Part shown: piece by piece, positions 32,586 to 44,572 of the stretch
Layout: each line of letters opens with the position of its first letter
Position numbering within the stretch: the first letter of the stretch is position 1
Source of the DNA: Bretschneidera sinensis
Taxonomy: Eukaryota > Streptophyta > Magnoliopsida > Brassicales > Akaniaceae
Direction of reading: 5' to 3'
DNA: 64,000 bases
Assembly: GCA_023935145.1 (NCBI GenBank)
Contig: CM043700.1
Coordinates: 65,428,620-65,492,619, forward strand
Made by a program: the position numbers and the translations under genes
The notes under the pieces: generated by a model
What the model saw: the letters and a program-made list of their open reading frames with translations, nothing else
Database searches by the model: none
What the model was told of the DNA's origin: nothing

Positions 32586-32832
32586 CTCAAACTATGGTTG
32601 CCATGCTCGATGCCATAATTCTGAGATTTATCAAAAATAGCACAAATTTCAATTATATCAACTTTATTATTAATAGAATCAAACTCATAATTAACAAGAA
32701 AATACTCAAGATGATCAAAATCATGAGCTATTGAAACTCCCCTATCGATGAGTGACTCAATCATGTATAATTGGTGGCTCTCATCATCATCTTCTGGTTG
32801 TTTTGCAACATTGAAGATGTTCACCTCGAGGG
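32522..32832 (-). pseudogene. Protease-to-RT linker of element B, left of copia insertion
   Basis: It reads TLEVNIFNVAKQPEDDDESH, YMIESLIDRGVSIAHDFDHL and ICAIFDKSQNYG, matching the same region of element F (57200-56900). The copia element C at 32838 separates it from the protease at 39438-40196. Confidence 0.8.
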
Positions 32833-32837
32833 TCATG

Positions 32838-33815
32838 TGTTGGTATTTGTCTAAGGTTTAAACATGGTTAAAGGTTTAAATAAGGTTGGAATAATAAATT
32901 TCAACATGTTAAAAGAGTGCACACAAGTGTGCGCCTCACTTTGGGTGTGTGAACACCTCTCCATTCAGCAAGACAAAGAAGTGCGCACATCTGTGAGGGG
33001 TCAAGCTTCAGTGTGTGCTGCAGTCTTCCTTCTCCTAGGCTATAGTACCCAGCAAAACAGGTGCTGGAGGAAGGGCAGTGCCTCACCTCTCCCTCACCAA
33101 GGCCGCAGCGCCCAGAAAGTGGTGAAAATGGTGTTTTGCCTAGCGCCGAAGCATGCCCTGTTCAGTGCCTAGGCGCTAGGCACACTGAGGCACACATATT
33201 CCATTTGATTTAGCCTCTTGTTAAATGTATGGGTGCAAGGTTAAAATGTACAGCATCACTTAGAATTGATGGAGGGCCATGGTGGAGTGGTCATCAAGAT
33301 TTAAGGGTGGAGATTGACTCTCAAGATTGGACAAGAAGTTGGTGCACTATATAAAGGGTCACCTAGCTTCATTATCAACAACATTGTGACATAATTTGAG
33401 ATCTATTATAAAGATTGATAGACATACAAGAGAGAATTGTGTGAGAGTGCAAAGATACAAAACAAAAGAGGGACTCATTGTAGTGAGGTTGGTTGTAAAG
33501 AGAGAGGAGTATAGATTAGATAGAGAGCATTGTAATAGTTCTTATCATCTTCTTTCTTCTCTTCTTGGTTTCTTCAAGAACTTGAAGTTTCTTGAAGAGG
33601 GTTGTTGGATTATAAAGAACCATTGATTTAGTGCAGAGAGGTCAGAGGAACTCTCGGGGACGTAGGCTATTGTCAAATCTCGATAACAAATTGCTTATCT
33701 TCTTTCTTTCTTTGATTTCTGTTCCTGTTTTTGATTCCAAATCTTTACAAGTCATTCTAGACTTAGGTGTTTGGAAGATCACCACCTGGGCATCTTGTCA
33801 AGGTGATTTCCAACA
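32838..33815 (+). repeat. 5' LTR of element C
   Basis: TGTTGGTATTTGTCTAAGG to AAGGTGATTTCCAACA, inverted ends TGTTGG/CCAACA. Includes a GC-rich segment (33090-33180) with GCCTAGGCGCTAGGC palindrome and a TATA box (TATATAAAG, 33348-33356). Confidence 0.9.
33348..33356 (+). promoter_or_regulatory. TATA box of the C 5' LTR
   Basis: TATATAAAG in GCACTATATAAAGGGTC. The same box is at 38965-38973 in the 3' LTR. Confidence 0.65.
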
Positions 33816-33816
33816 G

Positions 33817-33829
33817 CGGTATCAGAGCT
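33817..33829 (+). other. Primer-binding site of element C
   Basis: CGGTATCAGAGCT follows the LTR end by one base. It is close to the TGGTATCAGAGC complementary to initiator methionine tRNA, which most plant copia elements use. Confidence 0.8.
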
Positions 33830-34053
33830 TGCACAGCTGAGTGTCGGAGCAAGAACAAGAAGGTGACGGAATCAAAACTCCAAGAATCAAAGATAAACTT
33901 CTTGGGTGATTCAAGAACGGAGTAAAGATCAAGATCAGATCGTGTTCTTGAGAGTGATTTAAGAATGGTGATAAGATCCATCTTCGATCGTGTTATTGAG
34001 GTTGAAGAAAGCATTTGTGGGTATTGCATAAATCTGGGATTTTCTCCGCAAAG

Positions 34054-35187
34054 ATGGCTTCAAATTTCATTGTTGAGAAGTTTGATGGAAAGGGAGATTT
34101 TACACTTTGGAAGTAGAAGATCAAGGCGGTTCTTATGCAACAGAAAGTGGACTTGGCGATTAGAGAAGATGATGCTTTTCCAGCAAGTATCACGGAGGAC
34201 CGACGGGTTAAGATGAAGAAGATGGCATACAGCACCATCTTCTTACACATGTCGGATAATGTCACAAAGGAGTGCGAAGACTCGAAAGATCTGGCTATCA
34301 TATAGAAGAAACTAGATGAGTTGTTTCTTACCAAAACTCTCCCTAATAAAATTTATTTTCTTAAAAGAATCTTTGTTTTTAAAATCGATCCTAGTAAGGA
34401 GTTGCAAGCAAGTATGATGCTTTTCCAGTAAGGAGTTGCAACAGAAAGTGGACTTGGCTATTGGAGAAGATGATGCTTTTCTAGCAAGTATCACAGAGGA
34501 CCAGCGGGTTGAGATGAAGAAGATGACATACAACACCATCTTCTTGCACATGTCGAATAGTGTCACAAGGGAGTGCGGAGACTCGGAAGATCCGGCTGTC
34601 ATATGAAAGAAACTAGATGAGTTTTTTCTTACCAAAACTCTCCCTAATAAAATTTATCTTCTTAAAAGAATCTTTGCTTTTAAAATGGATCCTAGTAAGG
34701 AGTTGCAAGATAATCTTGATGTCTTTAATAAACTAGTTCAAGATTTGGCTAGTTGTAGTATTAAATTCTCGGATGAACAATTAGCTATTATTTTGTTAAA
34801 TTCTCTTCCTGATTGTTTTAATAATCTGATTAATGTTTTTGAGTATGGAAGAGATGCTTTAACCAAGGAGATTGTGATCAATGCCATAAGGGCACATGAT
34901 TTCAAAGCCAAATGAGGGAAGCATCAAGTGTAGAAAGGTTGTTCATTGGAGAAAGGCCAGCAACTCAGAATGGCAGTAGCACTCATGGCAACTACCGGGA
35001 GAAATCAAGAGGTAGAGGGTAGAGCTATGGAAGATCTCATTCCAAGATAAGACTTGGAGGAAAGAGGTACTTCTACTACAACAAGGAGGGCATTTTCAGA
35101 AAAGATTGCAAGAAAAAGATGTGGGATGAGAAGGAGAAGCCATACCAAGAATGGAGAGGCTTCGGTTGCCAAAGAACAATAAGATGA
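34054..35187 (+). pseudogene. Gag of element C, with internal duplication
   Basis: The ATG at 34054 gives MASNFIVEKFDGKGDFTLWK, the standard start of copia gag, then a TAG. Next come KIKAVLMQQKVDLAIREDD and MKKMAYSTIFLHMSDNV. A duplicated copy of this stretch starts at 34437. The third part (34685-34915) reads LDVFNKLVQDLASCSIKFSD and LAIILLNSLPDCFNNLINVF. The zinc knuckle is degenerate (YYNKEGIFRKDCKKK-like near 35065-35115). Stops at several Gln and Trp positions. Confidence 0.75.
34136..34711 (+). repeat. Tandem duplication of about 275 bp within copia gag
   Basis: GCAACAGAAAGTGGACTTGG at 34136 recurs at 34437. Both copies run to TCCTAGTAAGGAGTTGCAAG (34391 and 34692). A short jumbled join (34408-34436) contains fragments of both. 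Confidence 0.85.
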
Positions 35188-35197
35188 TGTTCTGGTT

Positions 35198-36610
35198 GTG
35201 TGCTCAAATGTGAGCAGGGGGCAAGGTAGTGAAAAGTGGATCTTGGATACCGGGTGCACTTATCACATGTGCCCTCACAATGATCGGTTCAAGAATTTCC
35301 AGGAAACCAATGATGGAAAGGTCTTCTTAGGGAATGACACTTCTTGCCAAGTGAGGGCGATTGGAGACATCCACTTGAGGATGTTTGATGGAGTCACAAG
35401 GCTGCTGCGAAATGTAAGGTATCTTCTAGATTTGAAGAGAAATTTAATCTCATTGGGGCAGCTAGATTCTTTGGGGTATTCATGCAAAGTAGAGGGAAGA
35501 AAGATCAAGGTGGCCAAGGAATCTTTGGTAGTGATCAAAGCAGCAATAAAGGCTGGACTCTATGAGAATATTGGAGAGAAAAAAATCAATGATCAAGCAG
35601 CAACCTTGATGGCTGAGATGGATAGGGCCGCCCTTTGGCACACTCGCTTGGGACACATGAGCGAAAAGGGCCTGCAAGTTCTTAGCAAGGATGGCTTACT
35701 TGGTGGAGACAAAGTAGAGAAACTTGATTTCTGCGAGTGTTATGTTCTTGGGAAGCAACACTGGGTTAGCTTCAACACTGGAGTGCACAAATCTAAGGGG
35801 ATTCTTGACTATATTCATTCGGACCTTTGGGGACCAGCAAGGACACCAACACAGGGAGGTAACTTTTACTTTCTGTCTTTAATTGATGATTATTCAAGAA
35901 AAGTCTGGGTTTATTTGCTTAGAAATAAATCAGATGCATTGAATAAATTTGTTGTGTGGAAAAAGTTGTTGGAGACTCAAACGGGTAGGGTAGTTAAGGC
36001 TTTACGAACCGATAATGGCTTAGAATTTTGTAATAAGGATTTTGATAAATTCTGTGAATTAAATGGAATTCTAAGGCATAGAACGGTTATAAAATCACCT
36101 TAGCAAAATAGAGTTGCTGAAAGGATGAATAGGACCTTTATGGAAAAAGTTAGGTGCATGTTAATAGGATCCGGTTTACCAAAATATTTTTGGGGAGAAG
36201 CTGTTTCTATTGTTGTATACTTGGTAAATAGATCAGCCTCTAGAGCTTTGGAGCTCAAGATTCCCATGGAGATGTGGAGTGGAAAACCCCCTGAATTAAG
36301 CAACCTTAGGACTTTTGGGTGTGCTGCATTTTCACATCAAAATGATGATAAACTTAGCCCAAGGTCTAGAAAATGTGTATTTCTAGGGTATGGTGATGAG
36401 GTTAAGGGATATAGGTTGTGGTCCTTAGAAAAGAAGGGCATGAAACTCATAATAAGTTGGGATGTTATTTTTAATGAATTGTTATTTCCCTACTTAGAGA
36501 AAACTAACCCTGCAGGGGCTAGTGAGCAAACCAGTCCAGAATTTGTGGAGCATCGCATCAAGGAGAATTCGGTTCAGGTAGAGCAAGGGAGGCAAGAGGG
36601 TTCAGACTAG
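35198..36610 (+). pseudogene. Protease and integrase of element C
   Basis: The protease active site is in SEKWILDTGCTYHMCPHNDR; the usual Ser after DTG or DSG has changed, giving DTGC. The GAG-pre-integrase segment reads LWHTRLGHMSEKGLQVL with the His pair, and CECYVLGKQ holds the Cys pair. The integrase core has YIHSDLWGPA (Asp), ALRTDNGLEFCNK (Asp) and VAERMNRTFMEKVRCML (Glu). A TAG at 36101-36103 replaces the first Gln of the usual PQQNGVAER. The C-terminal piece runs to 36610 with RTFGCAAFSHQ and KCVFLGYGDEVKGYRLW. Otherwise long intact frames. Confidence 0.85.
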
Positions 36611-36739
36611 GTAGAGCCCATTAATGAAGGCCATGCTCAGGGCACTCAAGAGGAGACTGAACTGGAAGAGGTTAATACAGCAAGTCAGAATGACTACCAG
36701 CTCACAAGGGACCGAGAAAGGAGGGTTGTTAGACCACCT

Positions 36740-38366
36740 TTGAGATATGGGTTTGCGGATGCTAATGTAGCAACTCCTTGGATAGAAAGAGAGATGAGTG
36801 AACCAGAAACTTACATGGAAGCCATGGAATGTAAGGATTCATCAAAGTGGCAGCTAGCTATGGAGGAAGAAATGGATTCTTTGATGAAGAACAACTCTTG
36901 GGAGTTGGTGCCCAAACTAGAAAAACAGAGAGTTATGGATTGTAGATGGATCTACAAGATCAAAGAAGGGAACACTCCAGGGGATGAAGTCTGGTATAAA
37001 GCTAGGCTGGTGGCGAAGGGGTTCACACAAAAAGAAGGCATAGATTTCATCGAAATCTTCTCACCAGTTGTGAAGTACAAGATAATACGGATAGTATTGG
37101 CAATGGTGGTCCAATTTGATTGAGAAATTGAGCAAATAGATGTGAAGATATTGTTCTTACATAGAGGGCTTGATGAGACCATCTACATGAGGCAACCCGA
37201 AGGCTATGAGAAAGGAAGGCAGGGAGAGTTGGTGTGAAAATTGAAGAAATCTCTCTATGGCCTGAAGCAATCACCTCAGCAATGGAAAAAGAGGTTTGAT
37301 TCCTTGTGATCAGCTTGGGTTTCATGAGGAGCTACTATGATTCGTGCTTGTACTACAAGGGGCAGAAGGTTGAGGAAGTGGTGATCATCCTCATATATGT
37401 TGATGATATGTTGCTAGTTGGGAGAAACATGGAGAGGATAAGAAAATTGAAGGCTTAACTCAGTGAGGAGTTTGAGATGAAGGATCTTGGCCATGCACAG
37501 AAGATCCTTAGGATGTGTATCATCCGGGAAAGGGAGAGAAACAGATTGAAGATCTCTCAAACTTCCTACATAGAGAATATGATATCTAAGTTCTCTATGG
37601 AAGATAACAAACCAATGAAGGTTCCCTTTGCTGGTCATTTCAAGTTTTCCAGCGATCAATATCCGAGATCGGAGGCGGAGAAGAAGGAAATGGAAAAAGT
37701 CCCTTACTCTAGTGTTGTTGGTTCTGTTATGTTCACTATGGTAAGCACTAGACCTGATATTACTTATGCAATGAGTGTTCCTAGCAGGTTTATGAGTAAT
37801 CCCAGAAAGGAGCATTGGTTGGGATGAAGTGGTTGCTGAGGTACTTAAAGGGAAGCCCAGATGTGGGGCTGATTTATGAGAAGAGGAGTAAGTCCATCTG
37901 TCTTGAGGGTTTTGCAGAGTCGGACTATGGAGCAGACTGAGATAAAAGAAGATCGATTACCTCCTACTTCTTCAACTTAAACGGATGTTGTGTAAGTTGG
38001 AAGGCTCAGTTGCAGGTGGTGGTAGCACTCTCAACAACCGAGGTTGAGTACATAGTGGCTACCGAAGCCATTAAAGAGGCTATGTGGTGCAAAGGGTTGT
38101 TGGAAGTGTTGAAGGTCGTAGAAGAGCAGGTTGTGGTGTTTTTGGATAGTCAAAGTGCATTGCACTTGTGTAAAAATCCAGTGTTCCCTGAGAGGACGAA
38201 GCACATGGATGTTCGGTACTATTTCATTCAGCAAAATGTTACGAAAGGATGCATCCATATGGGCAAGGTAGCCACGGAGGAAAATCCTGCAGATTTAGGC
38301 ACCAAGATTCTACCTCTAAGTAAGTTCAATCATTACTTTAGACTACTTAGGATTGGAGTCGGTTGA
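36740..38366 (+). pseudogene. Reverse transcriptase and RNase H of element C
   Basis: RT starts at about 36795 with EPETYMEAMECKDSSKWQLA and runs through VMDCRWIYKIKEGNTPGDEV, YKARLVAKGFTQKEGIDF and SPVVKYKIIRIVLAMVVQFD. The catalytic YVDDM box is at 37396-37410, in a different frame after a shift. The later segment 37477-37827 has MKDLGHAQKILRMCIIRER and STRPDITYAMSVPSRFMSNP. RNase H at 37830-38366 ends with VALSTTEVEYIVATEAIKEA and ENPADLGTKILPLSKF. Frameshifts and stops at about 37123, 37236 and 37827 make it inactive. Confidence 0.8.
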
Positions 38367-38446
38367 TTGATGACTCAAGATGAGTTTGGATCCTGAAGTT
38401 CTCTGCACAATGGTTCAGGTTTAAATGCTTAGACAAAGGTAGAGAT

Positions 38447-39432
38447 TGTTAGTATTTGTCTAAAGTTTAAACATGATTTGATGGTTTAAGGTTTAAACAA
38501 GGTTGGAAGAATAAATTTCAGCATGTTAAAAGAGTGAACACAAGTGTGCGCCTCACTTTAGGTGTGTGCACACCTCTCCATTCAACAAGAAAAAGAAGTG
38601 CGTACAGCTGTGAGGGGTCAAGCTTCAGTGTGCACTGCAGCCCTCCTCCTCCCAGGCCACAGCACCCAGCAAGGGTGGTGCTGAAGGAAGGGCAACGCCG
38701 CACCTCTCCCTTACCAAAGCTGCGGCGCCCAGAAAGTGGTGAAAAGGGTGTTTTGCCTAGCACCGCAGCATGCCCTGTTCAGTGCCTAGGCGCTAGGCAC
38801 ACTGAGGCACACATATTCCACTTGATTCAACCTCTTGTTAACTATGTGGGTGCAAGGTTAAAATGCACAGCATCACTTAGGATTGATGGAGGGCCATGGT
38901 TGAGTCGTCATTAAGATCTAAGGGTGAAGATTGACTCTCAAGATTGGACAAGAAGTTGGTGCACTATATAAAAGGTCACCTAGCTTCATTATCAACAAAA
39001 TTGTGACATAATTTGAGATCTATTGTAAAGAGTGACAGACATGCAAGAGAGAATTGTGTGAGAGTGCAAAGACACAAAACACAATAGGGACTCATTGTAG
39101 TGAGGCTGGTTGTAAAGAGAGAGGAGTATAGATTAGATAGGGAGCATTGTAATAGTTCTTATCATCTTATTTCTGCTCTTCTTGGTTTCTTCAAGAACTT
39201 GAGGTTTCTTGAAGAGGGTTGTTGGATTATAAAGAACAATTGATTTAGTGTAGAGAGTTCAGAGGAACTCACGGGGACGTAGGCTATTGCCAAACCTCGA
39301 TAACAAATCGCTTGTCTTCTTTCTTTCTTTGATTTTTGTTCTTGTTTTTGATTCTAAATCTTTACAAGTCATTCTAGACTTAGGTATTTGGAAGATCACC
39401 ACCTGGGCATCTTATCAAGGTGATTTCCAACA
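38447..39432 (+). repeat. 3' LTR of element C
   Basis: TGTTAGTATTTGTCTAAAG to GTGATTTCCAACA, preceded by the purine-rich AGACAAAGGTAGAGA. By eye it differs from the 5' LTR at several sites per 100 bp and has small indels near the start. Confidence 0.9.
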
Positions 39433-39437
39433 TAATG

Positions 39438-40196
39438 TTTCCAAAGGATAGCTTTATAAGTCCATTCCTGCAATTAATAAGAGCATTTGCAGTGGCAAGG
39501 AAATGTCTACCCAAAATCAAATGAATTTTAGAGGTAGTGTCAACAGCAGAAGTAGTATCAAGGATCAGGAAATCAATAGGATAATAAAATTTATCAATTT
39601 GAATTAGAACATCCTCTACCACACATTGGGGTACTTTGACTGATCGGTCAACCAATTGCAATACCACAGCGGTTGGTTTGATTTCTCCAAAACGCAGCTG
39701 CAAATAAATAGAAAATGGCATCAGATTTACACTAGCTCCTAAATCGAGCAATGCTTATCCAACCTCATGATTTCCAATGCTATATGCAATGGTTGGACAG
39801 CCAAGATCCTTGTATTTGGGGGGGGGGGATCCTTTGCTCAATTATAGCACTAACTTGTTCTGTTAGGAATATTGTTTTCTTTATATGGTGCTTCCTCTTA
39901 ATTGTACACAAATCCTTGAGAACTTTTACGTAAGTAGGAACTTGTTTAATCACATGCAAAAGAGGGATATTAAGTTTTACTTGCCTTAGGTTCTCTAGGA
40001 TTTCATTATTTAGGTCCAGATTTTTTTTGTTTGATTTTAAGGCTTGAAGGAATGGTGCCTTAACAGGGCTCTTGGTAACCTCAGGGTCCTTGGGCAGCTC
40101 GGCATCACTACTACCTTGAGGTTTTTCCACATCCTCAGATTTGTTCATTGTTGGGATGTGTAATGACTTACCACTTCTTGTCACAATGGAATTCAC
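39438..40196 (-). pseudogene. Protease region of element B, right of copia insertion
   Basis: It starts SIVTRSGKSLHIPTMNKSED, then KLNIPLLHVIKQVPTYVKVL. The catalytic site LLDLGASVNLMPFSIYLQL (Asp-Leu-Gly-Ala in Athila-like elements) is at about 39751-39710. The end reads FLATANALINCRNGLIKLSF. A run of nine Gs near 39818-39827 (five in F) shifts the frame. It continues beyond the copia insertion at 32832. Confidence 0.8.
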
Positions 40197-40211
40197 ATCT
40201 TTCAGGTTTCC

Positions 40212-41561
40212 TTATGCCATGTGTTGACCCTGGGGTGTGGACTGAGCTTGGGAAGGGAACTTACCTCGCTCGTTCACACTCAAGGAGCCTATCAGTTTGG
40301 TCACTTGGCTCATTATTTCCTTGTTCTCTTCAACAACTTGTGTAATTAATGGTTCACATCTTTGGTTTGTCTTACCCTGTACCTCAATAAAAGCATACAA
40401 GGTGTCTTCTAAAGAACTCTTAGAGGATGAGGGTGCATGATATGGTGCAGAGTGTGATCTAGAGGGGTGTGCAAGCTGTTGGTTTTCAGACTTCCAGCTG
40501 AAGTTGGGGTGATTGCACCACCCCAGATTATAGGTGTTAGAGAAAGGTGCAAAAGGCTTCTTGTACATGCCTAAGGCATTACATTGTTCCTCATACATCC
40601 CTCTCATATCAACAAATGTGGGGCACTCTTGAGCAGGATGGCCTACCCCTCCACACACAAAACATGGTTCCAAATATGTGGCTTGATTAGCCACGTGTGT
40701 TGGCTTTGAGCCTTTAGTCTTTAATTCATCTAACTCCCTAGTGAGCATCTCAACCTTAGCCTTTAGGTTGTCCTCTTCCCTAAGATGGTAAATTCCACCA
40801 CCACTTGGGTTTCCTACAGGTGGTGACCTATTTGTGCTTTCAATAGCACTAGGTCCAGTCCAAGTGTGAGCTTTTTCAGCAAGTTCATTGAGGTACTCTA
40901 TGGCCTCATTAGGATCTTTTTGCAAAAATTCACCATTGCACATCATCTCTACAAATTGGCGCTCTCTATATGTAAGTCCTTTATAAAGATATCTAACCAA
41001 GCACCAATTCTCATACCCATAGTGAGGACACATACTTAACATCTCTTTAAATTTCTCCCGAGGCTGATGCAGAGTCTCATTGTCCTTTTGTGCAAAAGTG
41101 GAGATTTGTCTTTTTAATGAATTGGTCATATGTTGAGGGAAGTCTTTATTAAAGAAGACCTGGGACATTTCATTCCATTACCCAATAGATCGTGGCCTCA
41201 GCGAGTATAGTCAACTCTTTGCTTTATCCTTCAAGGAAAAAGGAAAAAACTTGAGTTTCACGATATCATCAGTTACATCTTGACTATGAAAAGTCGCAAC
41301 TACTTCCTTAAACTCCCTAATGTGTACATATAGGTTTTCATTTTCCAAGCCATGAAACGTATGGAGTAATTGTATCATCCCTATTTTAAAGTCTTGATGG
41401 TGAGTGTTGGCTAGAAACATGATGCATGATGGTGTGGCTGTTCGGCTAGGATGCAAGTAGTCCTTAAGTGTCCTAGCAACATTCTCATTGGGGTTATCAG
41501 TCATGTTAACAAAATCCTCTAAGTTCTCGTTTGGGTGTACACTATGGTTTGATTTAGGCAA
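40212..41561 (-). pseudogene. Gag of element B
   Basis: Structural protein in two ORFs (41561-41211 and 41168-40212). The core reads HQDFKIGMIQLLHTFHGLEN, YVHIREFKEVVATFHSQDVT and LKFFPFSLKDKAKS. A TGA replaces the Trp of AKSWLYSLRP and a TAA follows in RSIGSW. Then come FFNKDFPQHMTNSLKRQIST and LYKGLTYRERQFVEMMCNG. A perfect zinc knuckle (CFVCGGVGHPAQEC, CX2CX4HX4C) is at about 40671-40630. The sequence NTYNLGWCNHPNFSWKSEN follows. The N-terminal start is not certain; ATG at 41561 is only the first in the open frame. Confidence 0.8.
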
Positions 41562-41783
41562 GGTTTCACTAACGGATGTGGAAAGAGAGGGTAACTCTAT
41601 TTTGGGTCCTCTAATGAATCTACCTCGCGAATCTCTTGGTCTAAGAATACACCAAATGAGTTAAAGGGGAAATAAATAAAACAAAATAATAAAAGAAAAT
41701 CAGAAAATCAAAAACTTAGAGAAAGGAACAATACTACAATCTTGTCTCAAAGTTGACAATCTTCCTTATATGTAAGCGCGTCT

Positions 41784-41800
41784 CCCCGGCAATGGCGCCA
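41784..41800 (-). other. Primer-binding site of element B
   Basis: The minus strand reads TGGCGCCATTGCCGGGG, five bases from the LTR, one base different from the F site. Confidence 0.85.
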
Positions 41801-41805
41801 AAATT

Positions 41806-43138
41806 TGATTATGCTCAAACTAATACGCAGTTATTGTGTATAGTTGAGGTGTCAATCCCACGAGGAAAAGTGAACTACAAAGAAAAGTGTAAACCTTAAC
41901 ACGAACCTTAAAGATTAAGTGAGAAAATTTGTGAAGTAATGTGAGCAAATTGTGTAAATAGTTTGAAGAATATAATAGAGAAACAATAAGGGTCCGAGAA
42001 TCCCCCCTAGGTTCGTTGCCTTATTACGATCTTGATTCAATTGTTTTTATTTCGATTGCTAGTTTCACATCCCAAACAGGAAATCGGCAAATATTTAATC
42101 AAAGTATATGTAAACCCTAATGCAATTGCTATGGAATACTCTTCACTTTCAATTCAAGCACACATGAGCTATCCTATAGATTTATCAAGAAACAAAAATA
42201 TATCTTAATGACAATATCGCAGTAATGGACAAACCTAAAAGATAAATCTACCGGACTCTATCACATCCAACAATCTTGACATAAGAAGAGCATGACTAGA
42301 CTTATATCGAAGAGAAAGATACAATCACCGGATTTAGAGAAAATCTTCTAATTAAATGAAAGAGTGAATCATAGCAATGTTTTGATAGTAAATCCAAACT
42401 ACATCTGAATCAATAATGGAAAATAAGAACAACTACACCTAGGGATTCATCCATTTGCCTTGCTTGGAGATTAGTTGGCCATGGGGTTCATGCTTGAACA
42501 CTTTGATGGAGGAGAATGTGGTAGCCTTCTTGATTTTTCCAGCCTTGATGATTATGTCTATCAAAACCTAAGTGATCTATTTATAATACAAAAGTTCTAA
42601 GGGTGTTTTCGGGTTTAAACTATTATTAAAACCCTAATTAAGTCGTAACTCGAAAACAAAGCATCGAGCTCGCGCCGTGGCTCACATTAATCTAGGCCGC
42701 GACTCAACTTTTGGAGACTTTCTTCACTTTCTACAGGCCGCGGCCCAGATTGTTCCAGGCCGCGACTTGGACTGGTTTGGGCCTAGGTGCACATTGAAGG
42801 TCTTCTTTCGGATTTTGCAAGGTTATGGGCATGGTTCTGGAGGCTGAGGCTTAAACTTTTCAGGCCGCAGCGCACACAATTAAGACTTGGTTTCTCTTCA
42901 TTTATGTCCTTTCGCAACCATACCTTCACTTTGATGTGCATCGGAGCATCGTGCTTTAAGCTATGATGGTTTTCCTCCTCTTTTGGACTCAAAGTACCTG
43001 CAAATGCATCGAAATAGATCAACAATCCAAGAATATCACTTTAGAGTTGTTAAGGTATAAAAGTGCAATTTAAGCCTAGATCACTCCTGAAATGCGAACA
43101 AATAAGCACTGTTAAGATGTATTTTATGACTCTCATCA
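41806..43138 (-). repeat. 5' LTR of element B
   Basis: TGATTATGCTCAAACTAATACGC to TTATGACTCTCATCA, homologous throughout to 26150-27450 with scattered transitions. TATA box at 42577-42585 (minus TATAAATAG). GC-rich cassette at 42665-42880. Confidence 0.9.
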
Positions 43139-44250
43139 ATAAGGTAATAGGATGAGAGGATTGTAGGAGAACTATTCTTATTCCAAATCCACTAGCATTT
43201 GTCTCCAATGTGAAGTGCTTTGAGAAGTCAAACAGACTAAGAAAAAGAGTAGAATTCATTGCCCATTTCAATAGTAGGAATGCTTATTGGGCTGCAGTTC
43301 CTCATTGGAAGGAATCTTTCTTTAGTAGATCAGTTAAGGGACTAGCAAAGCTTACATAACCTTTTAAAAATCTTCTATAGTACCTTGTTAACCCCAAGAA
43401 TCCTCTCAACTTCTTGACAAAAGTAGGTTCAGGCCATTCAATCATTGTTTGGATCTTTGATTAATTAGGTTCAACTCCTTGTGCACTAATTATGTGGCCC
43501 AAGTATTCTATTAAGTTCTTGGGGAAATTACATTTTCTCAGTTTAGCATATAGAGTATGATGTTTGAGGCACTATAGGACTAGTCTTAAGTGAGTTACAT
43601 GATTTTCTATACATTTGCTATAGACTATCATCAAAGAAAATGATAACAAATCTTCTTAAGAAAGGTGTGAAGATCTGATTCACTGTGGCCTAGAACATAC
43701 TAGGGGAATTTGTCAACACAAATGGAATTACTAAGAACTCATAGTGACCTTGGTAAGTCCTGAAGGTAGTATTAGTAATGTCTTCTTCTCTCATTCTGAT
43801 CTGATGGTATCTAGCTATAAGATCCAATTTGGAGAATAGTATGAATCCATATAGTTCATCCATTAACTTATCAATAGTAGGAATCGCAAATTTATACTTT
43901 ATATTTTGAGCATTCAAGGCTCTATAATCCACTCAGAAACTTCGACTACCATCTTTATTTTTTACCAGCATAACAGATGAATTGTAGGAACTATTGCTAG
44001 GTTGACCTTCTTCAAGTATACTACTGACCAGATTTTCCATCTCAACCTTTTTATAATGAAGGTCTCTATATAGCCTCACATTGATAGGTTTTGCATGTGG
44101 CTCTAATGTGATTATATGGTCAGTGGTTCTTGGTGGTGGTAGTACAGATGGAATACTAAAACTAGTATTGAATTCTTAATGTAAAGTTGATATCTTAAGA
44201 TATTCTAAGTGGTGATTAGAATTCAATGGTTCTACTTCTTGGTTTTCCAC
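43139..44250 (-). pseudogene. Reverse transcriptase and start of RNase H, element A
   Basis: RT of the chromovirus. Segment 43932-43690 reads [60 protein letters not shown] and [20 protein letters not shown], the conserved finger and palm motifs. The usual catalytic YxDD box should lie to the left (about 43620-43600), where the frame is broken. Segment 43271-43139 gives the RNase H start (FTLETNASGFGIRIVLLQSS). Inactive. Confidence 0.7.
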
Positions 44251-44572
44251 AGTCATAAACATTAAAAGGAAACAAGACTCTAACCTATCATGTTTGGATA
44301 GTTTGGTAAGAGAGCTACAAGATATGGGTTCAGTAGTTTCCTCTTGATCTCCTTAGAGATGCACACTGTTGCTTTTCCATAAAAAAAAAATCCATAGTAA
44401 AAGCATTGTAGTATGTTGTGGTAGGTCTTAACTCTTGAAACCATTATACTCCCAATATGAGGTTTTCTCCTTGGAGTGAGATCAGAAAAAAAATCTACTA
44501 TGCATACATAGCCTTGAATAGAGACTGAGATGTGCTCACATACTCCAATTCATGTTAAGTATTCAACATTAT

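Larger units (their letters stand above)
32838..39432 (+). mobile_element. Element C: Ty1/copia retrotransposon inserted in element B
   Basis: The LTRs are 32838-33815 and 38447-39432. Flanks are TCATG (32833-32837) and TAATG (39433-39437), one mismatch. The B sequence rejoins across it: F has the same TCATGTTTCC stretch uninterrupted at 57164. Order is gag, protease, integrase, RT, RNase H, which is copia order. The tail of the integrase/RT linker (RDRERRVVRPPLRYGFAD) resembles Tork/Tnt1-type elements; lineage is tentative. Gag carries a duplication and pol has several stops, so it is inactive. Confidence 0.9.
26150..43138 (-). mobile_element. Element B: Athila-like retrotransposon with extra ORF and RT deletion, split by copia element C
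   Basis: The LTRs are 26150-27450 and 41806-43138. Flanks are ACAAG (26145-26149) and ATAAG (43139-43143), one mismatch. Without C it is about 10.4 kb. Minus-strand order: primer site, gag (41561-40212), protease (40196-39438 and 32832-32522), partial RNase H (from about 32490), integrase (32200-30961), an extra ORF (30303-29177), long 3' untranslated region, LTR. RT is missing, removed in a deletion that joins the RT linker directly to RNase H. B is therefore non-autonomous. Confidence 0.85.
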
